Shown: piece after piece, positions 9,077 to 18,149 of the stretch
Layout of the letters: each line of letters begins with the position of its first letter
How positions within the stretch are numbered: position 1 is the first letter of the stretch
NCBI RefSeq assembly: GCF_012843905.1
Contig: NZ_JABAGC010000009.1
Span: 1 to 64,000, forward strand
Origin: Clostridium sp. SM-530-WT-3G
Lineage (GTDB): Bacteria; Bacillota; Clostridia; Clostridiales; Clostridiaceae
Direction: 5' to 3'
DNA: 64,000 bases
Position numbers and translations under genes: made by a program
Notes under the pieces: generated by a model
The model's database searches: none
What the model saw: only the letters and a program-made list of their open reading frames with translations
What the model was told of the DNA's origin: nothing

Positions 9077-10480
9077 TTGTCTAGTATAATAAAAATAAAT
9101 TGTTCACGGGCATACTTTATTGATAAGTATAATCCATTAAATAATCCATACAAATTTAATACTTTAATTACAGGTTCTATAAATAACCACAATTCTGGTT
9201 TACACTTATTTAAATCTCAACTCTACTTTAACCATATACCAGAAATAAACAACAAAAAGATACTTACTGCCTATTTATTTATCTTTATTAATAAACTTCA
9301 TCATAACAATATTAATCCTACAGATATTGGTATATGTTGCTGCTATAAGGATTTAGATTATGACCATCCAAAATGGGACATATATAAAAAAAATAATTAT
9401 ACTCCTGTATATCATCTTAATATTCCAAAAAATTCGCCTAATTCTTATATAAAAATTAATGTTACAGACATAATAAAAAACTATCCTAAAAACACTGATT
9501 TTATTAACTTTATATTATGTCCACTAGATACAACATCACAAACTTTAGTTACTTTTAATTCCTATAATTCAGATAATCCGCCTTACCTAAAAATTGAATA
9601 TGAAAATACTCAATATACTTCTGACGATGAGAATATTAATTCTTCAGATAAAATTCATAAAATTTTACCATTAAAACATAATGATACTAATAACATAGTC
9701 AAAAACTGGCCGTTACTATCATATAATAATGAATTAAAAAAGCTTGTTGAGAATATATTGACAGATTTGAGCTCTCAATATGATATGATTTCATCATTTA
9801 ATAAGAATTTAGAAGAAAGTTTATCTGTTCAAAATTCAAATATTAATTCATTATCTTCATCTAACTTAAATTACTATGAAAATATAATAAATTATCTTAC
9901 TAACATAAATGATAATACAACTTCAAATTTATCGTATAATGATGAATTTAAAACAATTGCTAACAACATATTAACAAATCTAGATTCTCAATCAGACATA
10001 ATCTCATCATTTAAAAATGATTTAGAAGAAAATATATCTATTCAGAATTCAAATATTGATTTATTATCTTCATCTAACTTAAGCAACTATGAAAGTTTAC
10101 TGAATTCCATAAATATTATAAATAAAAAACTTGATTCTTTTACTGAATTAACAACAAATATATCTGCTTATTATAATAATGAAGGAACTGATTCAGAAAA
10201 TTATCAAAACTTTTTAAAACATTTTGATACTCTAATTAATAAAATATCTGAACAACAGAAATCAATAGATGCTTTGAATATTAATGTTAAAAATATAAAT
10301 GAAGAAATATCAAATATAAAAAGCTCTATGCAGAGTTTTTCCGATATTCATAAACTACCTTTAGAAAATTATTCTGAAATAGATATTGAACAAATAATCA
10401 ATAAGCTTTCTAATTTGAATACATCTTTAAATAAAATTTCAAAATCTATTGAAAATATTACAATTGAGCCTTTAGATTGA
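9077..10480 (+). CDS. DNRLRE-domain protein with tandem coiled-coil repeats
   Basis: Residues 1-175 of this 467-residue protein resemble the DNRLRE (TGF-beta propeptide-like) beta-sandwich found in bacterial surface proteins: YFNHIPEI, a conserved AYLFIFI strand, then NVTDIIKNYPKN and PPYLKIEYE at the end. Residues 214-284 and 285-355 are a 71-residue tandem repeat (LSYNxExK, then QNSNI, then LSSSNLxxYE) predicted as coiled coil, and helix continues to the C-terminus. The start is TTG with AAGGAGAT 6 bases upstream; no in-frame ATG is better placed. It ends the plus-strand run and has its own terminator. It could be a fibrous element of an appendage or exosporium. Confidence 0.65.
   Translation: MSSIIKINCSRAYFIDKYNPLNNPYKFNTLITGSINNHNSGLHLFKSQLYFNHIPEINNKKILTAYLFIFINKLHHNNINPTDIGICCCYKDLDYDHPKWDIYKKNNYTPVYHLNIPKNSPNSYIKINVTDIIKNYPKNTDFINFILCPLDTTSQTLVTFNSYNSDNPPYLKIEYENTQYTSDDENINSSDKIHKILPLKHNDTNNIVKNWPLLSYNNELKKLVENILTDLSSQYDMISSFNKNLEESLSVQNSNINSLSSSNLNYYENIINYLTNINDNTTSNLSYNDEFKTIANNILTNLDSQSDIISSFKNDLEENISIQNSNIDLLSSSNLSNYESLLNSINIINKKLDSFTELTTNISAYYNNEGTDSENYQNFLKHFDTLINKISEQQKSIDALNINVKNINEEISNIKSSMQSFSDIHKLPLENYSEIDIEQIINKLSNLNTSLNKISKSIENITIEPLD
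9716..10141 (+). repeat. Two-copy 213-bp in-frame tandem repeat
   Basis: Copy one runs about 9716-9928 and copy two 9929-10141, a period of exactly 71 codons. The copies share long stretches such as TCAAATATTxATTxATTATC but have diverged at the codon level, indicating an old duplication inside the coiled-coil region of the DNRLRE gene. Confidence 0.75.
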
Positions 10481-10507
10481 TAACAAATAATTATTTAGTA
10501 AAATTTA

Positions 10508-10560
10508 AAGAGCTATCACCATAATAGTTAAAAACTATTGGTGAAAAGCTCTATTTTTTC
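10508..10560 (+). terminator. Terminator after the DNRLRE gene
   Basis: A long stem (AGAGCT.TCACCA..ATAGTT pairing with AACTAT.GGTGA..AGCTCT) is followed by ATTTTTT on the plus strand, 28 bases past the stop. Confidence 0.8.
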
Positions 10561-10636
10561 AAACAAATTTGTGCTTTTATAATAGCTCTATTAAATGTCT
10601 AAAAATACTACCAAATTTACTATATTTTATTAAAAA

Positions 10637-11706
10637 TTAATCATTTTGTTCAAAATATCTTTTATTATATAAAAATGCTTCATCATAAGGTTTTATTATT
10701 CCTGCTTTTTCATTATACTCTATAGCTTTTTCTTTTTGATTAAGATGATCATAGCATACACATAGTTGTATATAAGGAATATATCCATAACAATCTAGTA
10801 ATTTAAATCCTCCTGATTCAAGATTTACTTCTCTAGTCAATGCTAATTCATACCAAAAAATAGCTTTTTTATGTTCATTTTCATTCATAAAATATAATCC
10901 AATTTCACAACATATTTCTGCTCTAGGTTCATCAAATTCAAAACTCCTTAATAAAGCTATTAGTGCATCATTTTTTTATTCTGTATTAAATAACAGTGTG
11001 CTAATTCATCACAAGCACTAATTTTATTTTCAACCCACGCATCTGATGAGTTAATTACATTAATTAGTCTCTCTATAGCTTTATCTATCTTATTATTATA
11101 AAATAGTTCTTTTGCATAATAATATTCTTGTCGTGAATCTAATTCTTTTCCACTTGATATTATTTTTACATAGATTCTTAAATTTCTATCTAAAGTATTT
11201 GCTTTTATCTTTTTATGAGTGACAGCAATATCCTCATATATTATATTCCCATAAAGTTCTATAACTTCATGAATCTCTCCTGTCCACATATATTTCATAT
11301 CTCTTTTTAAGATTCTTTCTCTATAATAAGAAAACGTTGGTCTTCCACCTTTGTCAAAAGCCACATTATATTTGAGCATTACTAAATCTACATCATCTTT
11401 TATATTATATTTTAATTTTTTTAATTTTATCCTATCATTTTCAAGTATAACATCATCAGCATCAAGCCAAAGTATATAATCTTTAGTTGCCTTAGAAAAA
11501 GAAAAATTTCTAGCTGCTGAAAAATCATCTATCCACTTAAAATCATATATTTTATCAGTATAACTTTTTGCTATATCTTTAGTCGCATCTACTGAGCCAG
11601 TATCAACTATAATTATCTCATCTACAATGCTTTTTACAGAATCAATACATCGCCCAAGTACATCTTCCTCATCTTTTACTATCATACATAAACTTAATGT
11701 TATCAT
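10637..11706 (-). pseudogene. Family 2 glycosyltransferase with TPR tail, frameshifted
   Basis: The first part reads SLCMIVKDEED, the family 2 nucleotide-sugar fold (residues about 1-180) with DADD at about 88-91 as the metal-binding motif, then TPR-like helices. After CYLIQNKK the frame ends at 10960. Adding one A to an A7 run (T7 at 10971-10977 on the plus strand) restores the frame, giving NDALIALLRSFEF and then the TPR segment read to 10637, 356 residues in total. The start at 11706 was chosen because AAAGGG lies 8 bases upstream. It begins 38 bases after the collagen-like gene, so it probably glycosylates that protein. Alternatives are a sequencing error or transcriptional slippage. Confidence 0.75.
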
Positions 11707-11744
11707 TATCATTTCCCTTTAATAATTTAGATAAAAGATTACCA

Positions 11745-12584
11745 TTAATTAAATGTTATTCCTGCACTTGCATATCCTAAAATTGTAGTTATTACACCTA
11801 GACCTGGTGTAGATACTGAAAATACAACTAAAATCCTATTTCCTTTTTTTACATTTATAGCCAAACCTTCAGCAATATTACTAACATTGGTACCAACGCT
11901 AATTACTCCAGTCAATCCTGGTAAAGATACACTTCCAACTTGATTAAAAATATTAGATGGAGGATCAGATAAATAAATATAAGCAGTAACAATAGCTGAA
12001 GATCCAAGTATAGTCACAGCAGTTGTAACTGAAAAATATGCAGCAATAGCAGTTATAGTACCAGCCCTAGGTGCAGAAAATGCGAAATTAGTCAATCCTG
12101 TGGCTGTAGTTAAATCAATAGTCGCTCCTAATGCAGTTAATCCTACTCCCGAATTTCCAAAACCAATTAAAGCAGGAGTTCCAGCCAAGCCTGATAGCAG
12201 TGTCACAAGAGTAACAGGATTTCCTGAAGCATATGGTATTATTGCACTACTGCCAGTTGGCCCAGTTGGTCCTGTTGCTCCGACTGGACCAGCTGATCCG
12301 GTTGCTCCATTTGCTCCCGTTGGTCCTGTTGGTCCTGTTGCTCCATCAGCTCCCGTTGGGCCTACAGCTCCTGTTGGCCCTGTCGCTCCTGTTGCTCCCC
12401 TTATTCCCTGTTGACCAGTTGCTCATATGGCCCCCGTTGGACCTATAGAGCCCGTTGCTCCTCTAGGCCCTGTTGCCCCGGTAGGTCCTGTTGGTCCTTG
12501 TACACATACATCAGATCTAGTCATATCAATAGAAGAATAAAATTCAATAAGTTTATTATGTGAATTATTATTTTCAAAATCCAT
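11745..12584 (-). pseudogene. bclA: BclA-like collagen-repeat spore filament protein, in-frame stop
   Basis: Read through, this is 279 residues: a 29-residue head, 28 G-x-y collagen triplets (mostly GPT and GAT) at about residues 30-113, and a BclA-type C-terminal trimerisation domain ([13 protein letters not shown] to the end). Codon 54 is TGA (12423-12425) exactly where a triplet glycine is expected, so a single change GGA to TGA explains it; the frame is unbroken on both sides. The ATG at 12584 was preferred over an upstream TTG. Such proteins form the hair-like nap of exosporia. It is followed at 38 bases by the glycosyltransferase. It is either a nonsense allele or a base-call error. Confidence 0.85.
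12243..12497 (-). repeat. Collagen-like triplet repeat tract
   Basis: This GC-rich island consists of imperfect 9-bp repeats encoding Gly-Pro-Thr and Gly-Ala-Thr triplets of the BclA-like gene; it is the most GC-rich segment of the region. Such tracts change length by slippage. The in-frame TGA lies within it. Confidence 0.85.
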
Positions 12585-12754
12585 ATAATCTCTTCTTTCA
12601 ATATATTTTTTATATAATAATATATTCAAAAAATATATTATTGTGATATATTTATCTGTAAACTTAACTGATATACTACTCTTATATAAAATATATATAC
12701 TTAAATGATGATAGAAATTATACTATATCCAATTTATATAATTTAAATAGTTAC

Positions 12755-12792
12755 AAAAAAACCTTCTGTAATATTTCACAGAAAGTTTTTTT
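12755..12792 (-). terminator. Terminator after the 153-residue membrane protein gene
   Basis: AACCTTCTGT pairs with ACAGAAAGTT around an 8-base loop; A and T runs flank both sides, so it can work on both strands. It lies 22 bases past the stop at 12815. Confidence 0.75.
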
Positions 12793-12814
12793 ACATTTAA
12801 ACTATTTATTTAAT

Positions 12815-13276
12815 TTAACATTCAACGTCAGTAATTGCTTTATCAACCATTTTAATAAATGTTTTGTAAGCCCGTCTGCCTTTTTCTTCATCATCTAGTC
12901 TTAAGCAAAATGCTTTAGCTTGATTATACATTCCCTTAACATAAAAAACTATACATTTATGCCATAAATTCTGTTTTTTACACTCACTACTAAATATAGC
13001 TTTTAGAGAAAAAACTTCTGCTATTATTCCAAAAATAATGAAAATAGGCATTGATAATCCACATAAAATTAGAATTAATCCAACAATAGAATACATATTT
13101 GATTTTACTAATAAATCTGTTTGAATCCCAAGCTCCTTTTCTATAGCAATAACTTCATTTGCTACATCTTTTCTTTTTAGTTTCTTTCTATTCTGTTCTT
13201 TTCTCACCTTTATACTGGCCACTTTATCTCCATATCCAATCTTTTGTTGTCCACTTTTTAAATCCATAACCTCCAC
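12815..13276 (-). CDS. Hypothetical small membrane protein
   Basis: I do not recognise this 153-residue protein. A basic, Lys-rich N-terminal 55 residues precede one hydrophobic segment of about 35 residues (MYSIVGLILILCGLSMPIFI and on, about 61-95), long enough for a hairpin or two short helices, and an amphipathic Cys-containing C-terminal part that resembles a single TPR-like helix pair (FYVKGMYNQAKAFCLRL). The start is GTG with AAGGA 5 bases upstream; the ATG three codons later lies only 2 bases from GGAGG. It stands alone between terminators. Confidence 0.5.
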   Translation of the reverse strand: MEVMDLKSGQQKIGYGDKVASIKVRKEQNRKKLKRKDVANEVIAIEKELGIQTDLLVKSNMYSIVGLILILCGLSMPIFIIFGIIAEVFSLKAIFSSECKKQNLWHKCIVFYVKGMYNQAKAFCLRLDDEEKGRRAYKTFIKMVDKAITDVEC

Positions 13277-13403
13277 ACCTATCCTTCAATTTATAATAAA
13301 ATAAACTACTATATACCTAATTTTTACTTTATCACTTTTAAATTAGAAATACTATTATGATTACTTCCAAAAATATTTATTTTAATTGTAATAACTTTCA
13401 TTT

Positions 13404-13436
13404 AAAAAAATAACCAAGCTCAAAAAAGCTTGGTTT
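13404..13436 (-). terminator. Terminator after the acyltransferase gene
   Basis: AACCAAGCT and AGCTTGGTT form a 9-bp stem with a 6-base loop, followed on the minus strand by TATTTTTTT. It is 32 bases past the stop at 13468. Confidence 0.8.
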
Positions 13437-13467
13437 ACAAAATAAATTACCAAATAGTTCCAAATTA

Positions 13468-14562
13468 CTATGAAATTTCTTTTTTATTTGATATCTTTTT
13501 AATACTATTTTGTATAAATTTCACACTTCTATCTATTACCAATGAAACTATATAAGTTATTAAAGTAAGCCAGCATACTATTATTATTGGATTATGCACT
13601 CTATATATATATGATTGAAAATAATAGTAACAAAAAAAACTATGCATAAGCCACATATATGTTGATAGCTTTCCAATTGATATAAATATATTTTTTATGT
13701 ACTTTATTTCATTAACTATATTAACACATGAAATTATAAATATTGGTGCATATATATAATCATAATTCATATCTACACCTGTCTTAAATCTTAAATCAAA
13801 TACTGCTACTACTGCAAATAATGACACTATAATTTTTACAAAATTATTAGTAAATAGTGAATTATATCTTTTAAACAAATCATATTTAGCAAATATATAT
13901 CCGCTAAAGAAACTTGGAAGTATACTTAATGTTTCCTTTAATATGGTATAATATTTAGTTTCTCTAAAATGCTCAAAAAAAGCCAGGTCTAAAATTTGAG
14001 GCAACATAGTTGTAATAATAACAGCAGAAATAACAGTTTTTATTATATCTATGGAAATTATATTCTTCTGTTTATCTTTATCTGTATCTTTAAAAAACCT
14101 TACTATTAATGGAAAAAAAAACATTACTGCAACAAATGGCCTTGCAAACCACCATTCCCAATTATATGATGACTCTAATAAAAAAACATTATTTATAAAT
14201 TCATACATGCTAAATTTTAATTTTCCTAATATCATTCCCATAGGTACAAAAATCGCAAATACTATAAGATAAATCTTATAAAATTTTAATATTTTCTTAT
14301 TAACAAAATCACTTTTTCTATTTTTATATATAAAGGTTTTATACGTGGCATATCCACTTAAGAATATAAATATACATACACAAAGCTTTCCGAAGGACCC
14401 CATGAATATTTCAAGCCTTTCCCCCCACAAGTTACCAATACTATTGTAATAATTTCCATCTACAATTCTATCATCAAAATAAAATAAATGATGAAAGTAC
14501 ATTAATATAATAGCTATCCCTTTTGATACCAACGTATCATTCTTGCTAAATTCATAATTCAT
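13468..14562 (-). CDS. Acyltransferase family 3 membrane protein
   Basis: This 364-residue integral membrane protein has about 10 hydrophobic helices and the family 3 start: a KGIAIILMYFHHLFYF helix holding the conserved His pair at about residues 24-25, and RPFVAVMFFFP further on. Such enzymes (OafA-like) O-acetylate cell-surface polysaccharides. It ends with a basic Lys-rich tail. GGAG lies 9 bases before the ATG. It has no operon partner; it is divergent from the threonine aldolase gene across 431 bases. The substrate cannot be read from sequence. Confidence 0.8.
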   Translation of the reverse strand: MNYEFSKNDTLVSKGIAIILMYFHHLFYFDDRIVDGNYYNSIGNLWGERLEIFMGSFGKLCVCIFIFLSGYATYKTFIYKNRKSDFVNKKILKFYKIYLIVFAIFVPMGMILGKLKFSMYEFINNVFLLESSYNWEWWFARPFVAVMFFFPLIVRFFKDTDKDKQKNIISIDIIKTVISAVIITTMLPQILDLAFFEHFRETKYYTILKETLSILPSFFSGYIFAKYDLFKRYNSLFTNNFVKIIVSLFAVVAVFDLRFKTGVDMNYDYIYAPIFIISCVNIVNEIKYIKNIFISIGKLSTYMWLMHSFFCYYYFQSYIYRVHNPIIIVCWLTLITYIVSLVIDRSVKFIQNSIKKISNKKEIS

Positions 14563-14993
14563 TATTCTTTTCTCCTAAATCATACTATAATTTTTTATAA
14601 ATTTACACTCCCCTCCTACATCATTAGTTCTTTCTACATAAAATTCATTCTTCCTTTTTATTTTTCATATTAATTAAATATAATTATCAAATCACTATAA
14701 AAAGTACTTTTATTACAACAATTTCAATAACTTATTCATGATTTTCTAAAAAATTAATAATTATTTAACATAAAATGTACACCTTATTAAACACCATAAT
14801 ATTATATTCCAACAACATTTTATAACGTATAAACTATTATATCACATTAAACTCACTCATTTTCATATAATATTTATTTGATCCAAACATAAATATATAA
14901 AAAAATCAATGTTATTCACACTCTTATCTAGTTAATATTATTTTTTTACTCTATAATATATATCAGCTATTAAATTTACTGGAGGTATTACTA
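14563..14993. other. Intergenic stretch between divergent genes
   Basis: This is extremely AT-rich DNA containing the promoters of two divergent genes. A TATAAT lies about 40 bases before the aldolase start and GGAGG lies 8 bases before its ATG. I see no ORF, repeat or RNA motif. Confidence 0.5.
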
Positions 14994-16028
14994 ATGTATA
15001 GTTTTAAAAATGATTATAGTGAAGGCGCACATGAAAGAATTATAAGTGCACTTGTAAAAACAAATTTTGAACAAACTACTGGCTATGGAGAAGATCCATA
15101 TTGTTTAGAGGCTATAGAACTTTTAAAAGATAAGATGGATAGAAAAGATGTTAACATACATTTATTAGTTGGTGGAACACAAACTAACCTTACGGCTATT
15201 TCTGCTTTTTTAAGACCTCATGAAGCGTGTATAGCAGCAAATACCGGGCATATATTTGTTCATGAAACAGGAGCTATCGAAGCTACTGGACATAAAGTTA
15301 TTCCTGTTACTGTTGATGATGGTAAGCTTAATATAAACCATATTCAATCTATTTTAGATTCACATACAGACTGCCATATGGTTAAACCAAAATTAGTATA
15401 CATATCAAATCCTACTGAAATAGGAACAATTTACAGTAAAAATGAATTAGAAGATATATATTCATTCTGTAAATTAAATAACTTATTATTATATGTTGAT
15501 GGTGCTAGATTAGGATGTGCCTTGACCTCCAAAGAAAATGATATGACTATAAAAGATTTAGCATATAATTCAGATGCTTTTTACATTGGTGGAACAAAAA
15601 ATGGAGCATTATTTGGTGAAGCCCTTGTTATAATAAATGATTCTCTTAATGAAGATTTCAGATTTTTAATTAAACAAAGAGGAGGACTTCTAGCAAAAGG
15701 AAGACTTCTTGGAATTCAATTTATAGAACTATTCAAAGATAATTTATATTTTGAACTTGCAGATCATGCAAATAAAATGGCTCAATTGATTCAAGATGCA
15801 GTTAAAAATTTAAATTATGAATTATTAATAGAGTCATCAACTAATCAGGTATTTCCTATTGTTCCAAATTCAATACTAGAAAAGCTTAAAGAAAAATACG
15901 ACTATACACTTTGGGAAAAATATGATGAAAACAATTCAGTAATACGTCTTTGTACATGCTGGGCTACTATTCCTGAAAAGGTAGATGAATTTATATCTGA
16001 TTTAACTAAATATACTTGTGAAGTATAA
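14994..16028 (+). CDS. ltaE: Low-specificity L-threonine aldolase family protein
   Basis: This 344-residue PLP enzyme belongs to the beta-eliminating lyase/threonine aldolase family, which cleaves L-threonine (or allo-threonine) to glycine and acetaldehyde. Visible features are NDYSEGAHERI near the start, GGTQTN at 60-65, the cofactor-binding D169 in VDGARLG, and the Schiff-base lysine K202 in GGTKNG. Length is normal. GGAGG lies 8 bases upstream of the ATG. It is monocistronic, with a bidirectional hairpin just past the stop. It likely supplies glycine. Confidence 0.85.
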   Translation: MYSFKNDYSEGAHERIISALVKTNFEQTTGYGEDPYCLEAIELLKDKMDRKDVNIHLLVGGTQTNLTAISAFLRPHEACIAANTGHIFVHETGAIEATGHKVIPVTVDDGKLNINHIQSILDSHTDCHMVKPKLVYISNPTEIGTIYSKNELEDIYSFCKLNNLLLYVDGARLGCALTSKENDMTIKDLAYNSDAFYIGGTKNGALFGEALVIINDSLNEDFRFLIKQRGGLLAKGRLLGIQFIELFKDNLYFELADHANKMAQLIQDAVKNLNYELLIESSTNQVFPIVPNSILEKLKEKYDYTLWEKYDENNSVIRLCTCWATIPEKVDEFISDLTKYTCEV

Positions 16029-16041
16029 AACTAATATTGAT

Positions 16042-16082
16042 AAATAGCATAAAAATAATTTTCTATCTTTATGCTATTCATC
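16042..16082. terminator. Bidirectional terminator between convergent genes
   Basis: AATAGCATAAA pairs with TTTATGCTATT around a loop of about 16 bases; the right arm overlaps the stop of the minus gene at 16074. It serves the aldolase gene and possibly the opposing gene. Confidence 0.6.
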
Positions 16083-16592
16083 AAAAAGAGGATTTGTATT
16101 ACTTATAGAATACAATATTTTTACTCCTTCAAAATTAAATATATATACTATTTGTGCAAACATTGCTCCTATGAATATTTCTTTATTAGCAGTTCTAGTT
16201 AATGCAAATCTACTTGAACTAATATTACTGATATTCCCTGGAAATCTCTGAAGTTTTATATAGTCTAATCTTGTTAATATTGTCTGTGCGTAAATTTCTA
16301 GTTTTGCAGCTAAAAATGCTATTTTATCTGCATTTATTGCTTCATTCATCATATTTTGATTTTCCTCAGAATTGTTATTTGACTCTTGCAATGAATTTAT
16401 ATTCTTATAAATTAATCCTATAGCCTGCTGAGTTGCTATATATTCAAAATAATATGCAAGAACTAAAATAAGCTGTGCATTTGATTGGATAGTTAATATA
16501 TCCAAGTCCTGAATATCATTAATATACGTTTCCATATTATTATTAGATTGTGTTTCATCCGAATTTTGTGTATTTTTATCTTTACTGCTCAT
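16074..16592 (-). CDS. Hypothetical helical protein
   Basis: I do not recognise this 172-residue protein. The first 30 residues are polar, Asn/Gln/Ser-rich and likely disordered; residues 32-125 are long amphipathic helices (QLILVLAYYFEYIATQQAIGLIY) and the C-terminal 45 residues are hydrophobic but not clearly transmembrane. It contains no cysteines. AGGAAA precedes the ATG by 5 bases. The composition (Asn/Ser-rich, no signal peptide) resembles the spore-surface proteins of the first 12 kb, but there is no motif to assign function. Confidence 0.5.
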   Translation of the reverse strand: MSSKDKNTQNSDETQSNNNMETYINDIQDLDILTIQSNAQLILVLAYYFEYIATQQAIGLIYKNINSLQESNNNSEENQNMMNEAINADKIAFLAAKLEIYAQTILTRLDYIKLQRFPGNISNISSSRFALTRTANKEIFIGAMFAQIVYIFNFEGVKILYSISNTNPLFDE

Positions 16593-16794
16593 TTAAATTT
16601 CCTGTGTATTCTTATAATTTAATTATATACACAAAGCATTTACTCTGTGATAAAAAGCCATTCTTAATTTCTAGCAAAACATAATGTTTTTTTATAAACC
16701 TTATTAATAATAAATACTCTTTTTATAATAAAAATAATTTCATATTATACTTCATATATTAATCATATAAAAAGATATAAAGGAGAATTTTTTA

Positions 16795-17880
16795 ATGAGT
16801 AATATTAAAGTAAGACATCTATTTCCAGGAAACAATACAAGTGAAGGCTTTTTCTCTTTTTATGAATATATCTTACCTCAAAAAGAAGCAAAAAGAATAT
16901 TCTGTATGAAAGGAGGACCTGGCACAGGCAAATCTTCATTCATGAAAAAGATAGGAGATCATTTTTATGGCCTCGGATATACTATTGAATATCATCATTG
17001 TTCATCAGACCCTAATTCATTGGATGGTATTGTAATTAAAGAATTAAATGTAGCTATATTAGATGGTACTTCACCACATGTAGTTGATCCTATTCATCCT
17101 GGCGCAGTAGATGAAGTAATAAACTTAGGCGATTCTTTTGATACAAGCTTGCTAGAGCCTCACAAAAAAGAGATTATGTTATTGACACAAGAAATAAGTT
17201 CCTATTTTAATAGAGCTTATCGTTTATTTGCCAGTGCCAGAAAAATTCACGAAGATTGGGCTTCTATAAATTCATCTGCAATAAATATAAATAAAGTTTA
17301 CCTATTAATAGATGAACTTAAGAAAAATATTTTAACTTCTAAACATAAAGATTTTGGTTTAGAAAGACATTTATTTAGTACAGCACTCACTCCAGATGGA
17401 ATACTATCATACAACAAAGAACTTGCAAATGAAATAGAACATCTATATATAATAAAAGGAGGACCTGGACTTAAGAAAACACAAATTTTAAAAGCTATAG
17501 GTCATGAAGCTCAAAGGCAAGGATACTTTGTTGAATATTTCCATGACCCACTTATTCCAGATAGAATTGAAAATGTTTTAATACCAGATATATCTACAGG
17601 ATTATTTACTACAAATGAAATAAGCAGAATCAATTATAACAGCAATGTATTAGATATGAAGAGCTTCTGTGATTTAAAAATCTTAAACGATAATTCTCAA
17701 AAGATATTATTTGATAAACGACATTTTGATATTTTGATAAATGAAGGGTTATCATGCATTACAACTGCTCATGAAATACATGATAAATTAGAGACATATT
17801 ATATTGGTTCAATGGATTTTTCTAAAGTTGATTCAACATATGAAGCCATATTAAATAAAATTGAGAGTATTAAAAACTGA
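16795..17880 (+). CDS. Double P-loop ATPase (PRK06851-type) with degenerate second site
   Basis: This 361-residue protein has two tandem nucleotide-binding domains. The first carries a perfect Walker A, GGPGTGKSS, at residues 40-48. The second, at about 222-230, reads GGPGLKKTQ, where the glycine before the catalytic lysine is replaced by lysine, so it is probably inactive. The family is common in Clostridia and has no firm function; a switch or chaperone-like role is a guess. AAGGAG lies 9 bases before the ATG. It stands alone. Confidence 0.7.
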   Translation: MSNIKVRHLFPGNNTSEGFFSFYEYILPQKEAKRIFCMKGGPGTGKSSFMKKIGDHFYGLGYTIEYHHCSSDPNSLDGIVIKELNVAILDGTSPHVVDPIHPGAVDEVINLGDSFDTSLLEPHKKEIMLLTQEISSYFNRAYRLFASARKIHEDWASINSSAININKVYLLIDELKKNILTSKHKDFGLERHLFSTALTPDGILSYNKELANEIEHLYIIKGGPGLKKTQILKAIGHEAQRQGYFVEYFHDPLIPDRIENVLIPDISTGLFTTNEISRINYNSNVLDMKSFCDLKILNDNSQKILFDKRHFDILINEGLSCITTAHEIHDKLETYYIGSMDFSKVDSTYEAILNKIESIKN

Positions 17881-18081
17881 TGATAGTCCTGTCCTATGAA
17901 AATAAATATTAATTTTAAAAAGTATTCTATAACAAAAAATTCTTTTTAAATTATTATTTTTATTACTTTTCTCATTAAAATAATATTTACACTTTAAAGG
18001 AGTCTTACTATCACAAAAGTACTATAGATTTAAGACTAATTAAATATATAAGAGCATTCTTATAAATATATTATAACAATT

Positions 18082-18120
18082 AAAAAAGCCATGAATACAA
18101 CTATACTCATGGCTTTTTTT
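18082..18120. terminator. Bidirectional terminator before cheX
   Basis: AAAAAAGCCATGA and TCATGGCTTTTTT form a 13-bp perfect stem flanked by A and T runs on both sides. It ends cheX on the minus strand and can stop read-through from 16795-17880. Confidence 0.85.
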
Positions 18121-18149
18121 ATAAATAAAATCGTACTATATGTAATATA

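Noticed and set aside
10960-10985. Programmed -1 frameshift in the glycosyltransferase
   Set aside because: The A7 run is in frame TAAAAAAA, which does not fit the X-XXY-YYZ slippery arrangement for the needed shift, and no downstream stem or pseudoknot was seen. A simple deletion or sequencing error is preferred.
12100-12448. Pro/Val/Leu-rich plus-strand ORFs
   Set aside because: They are antisense shadows of the collagen triplet tract; their composition follows directly from the complement of Gly-Pro-Thr repeats and neither has a ribosome site.
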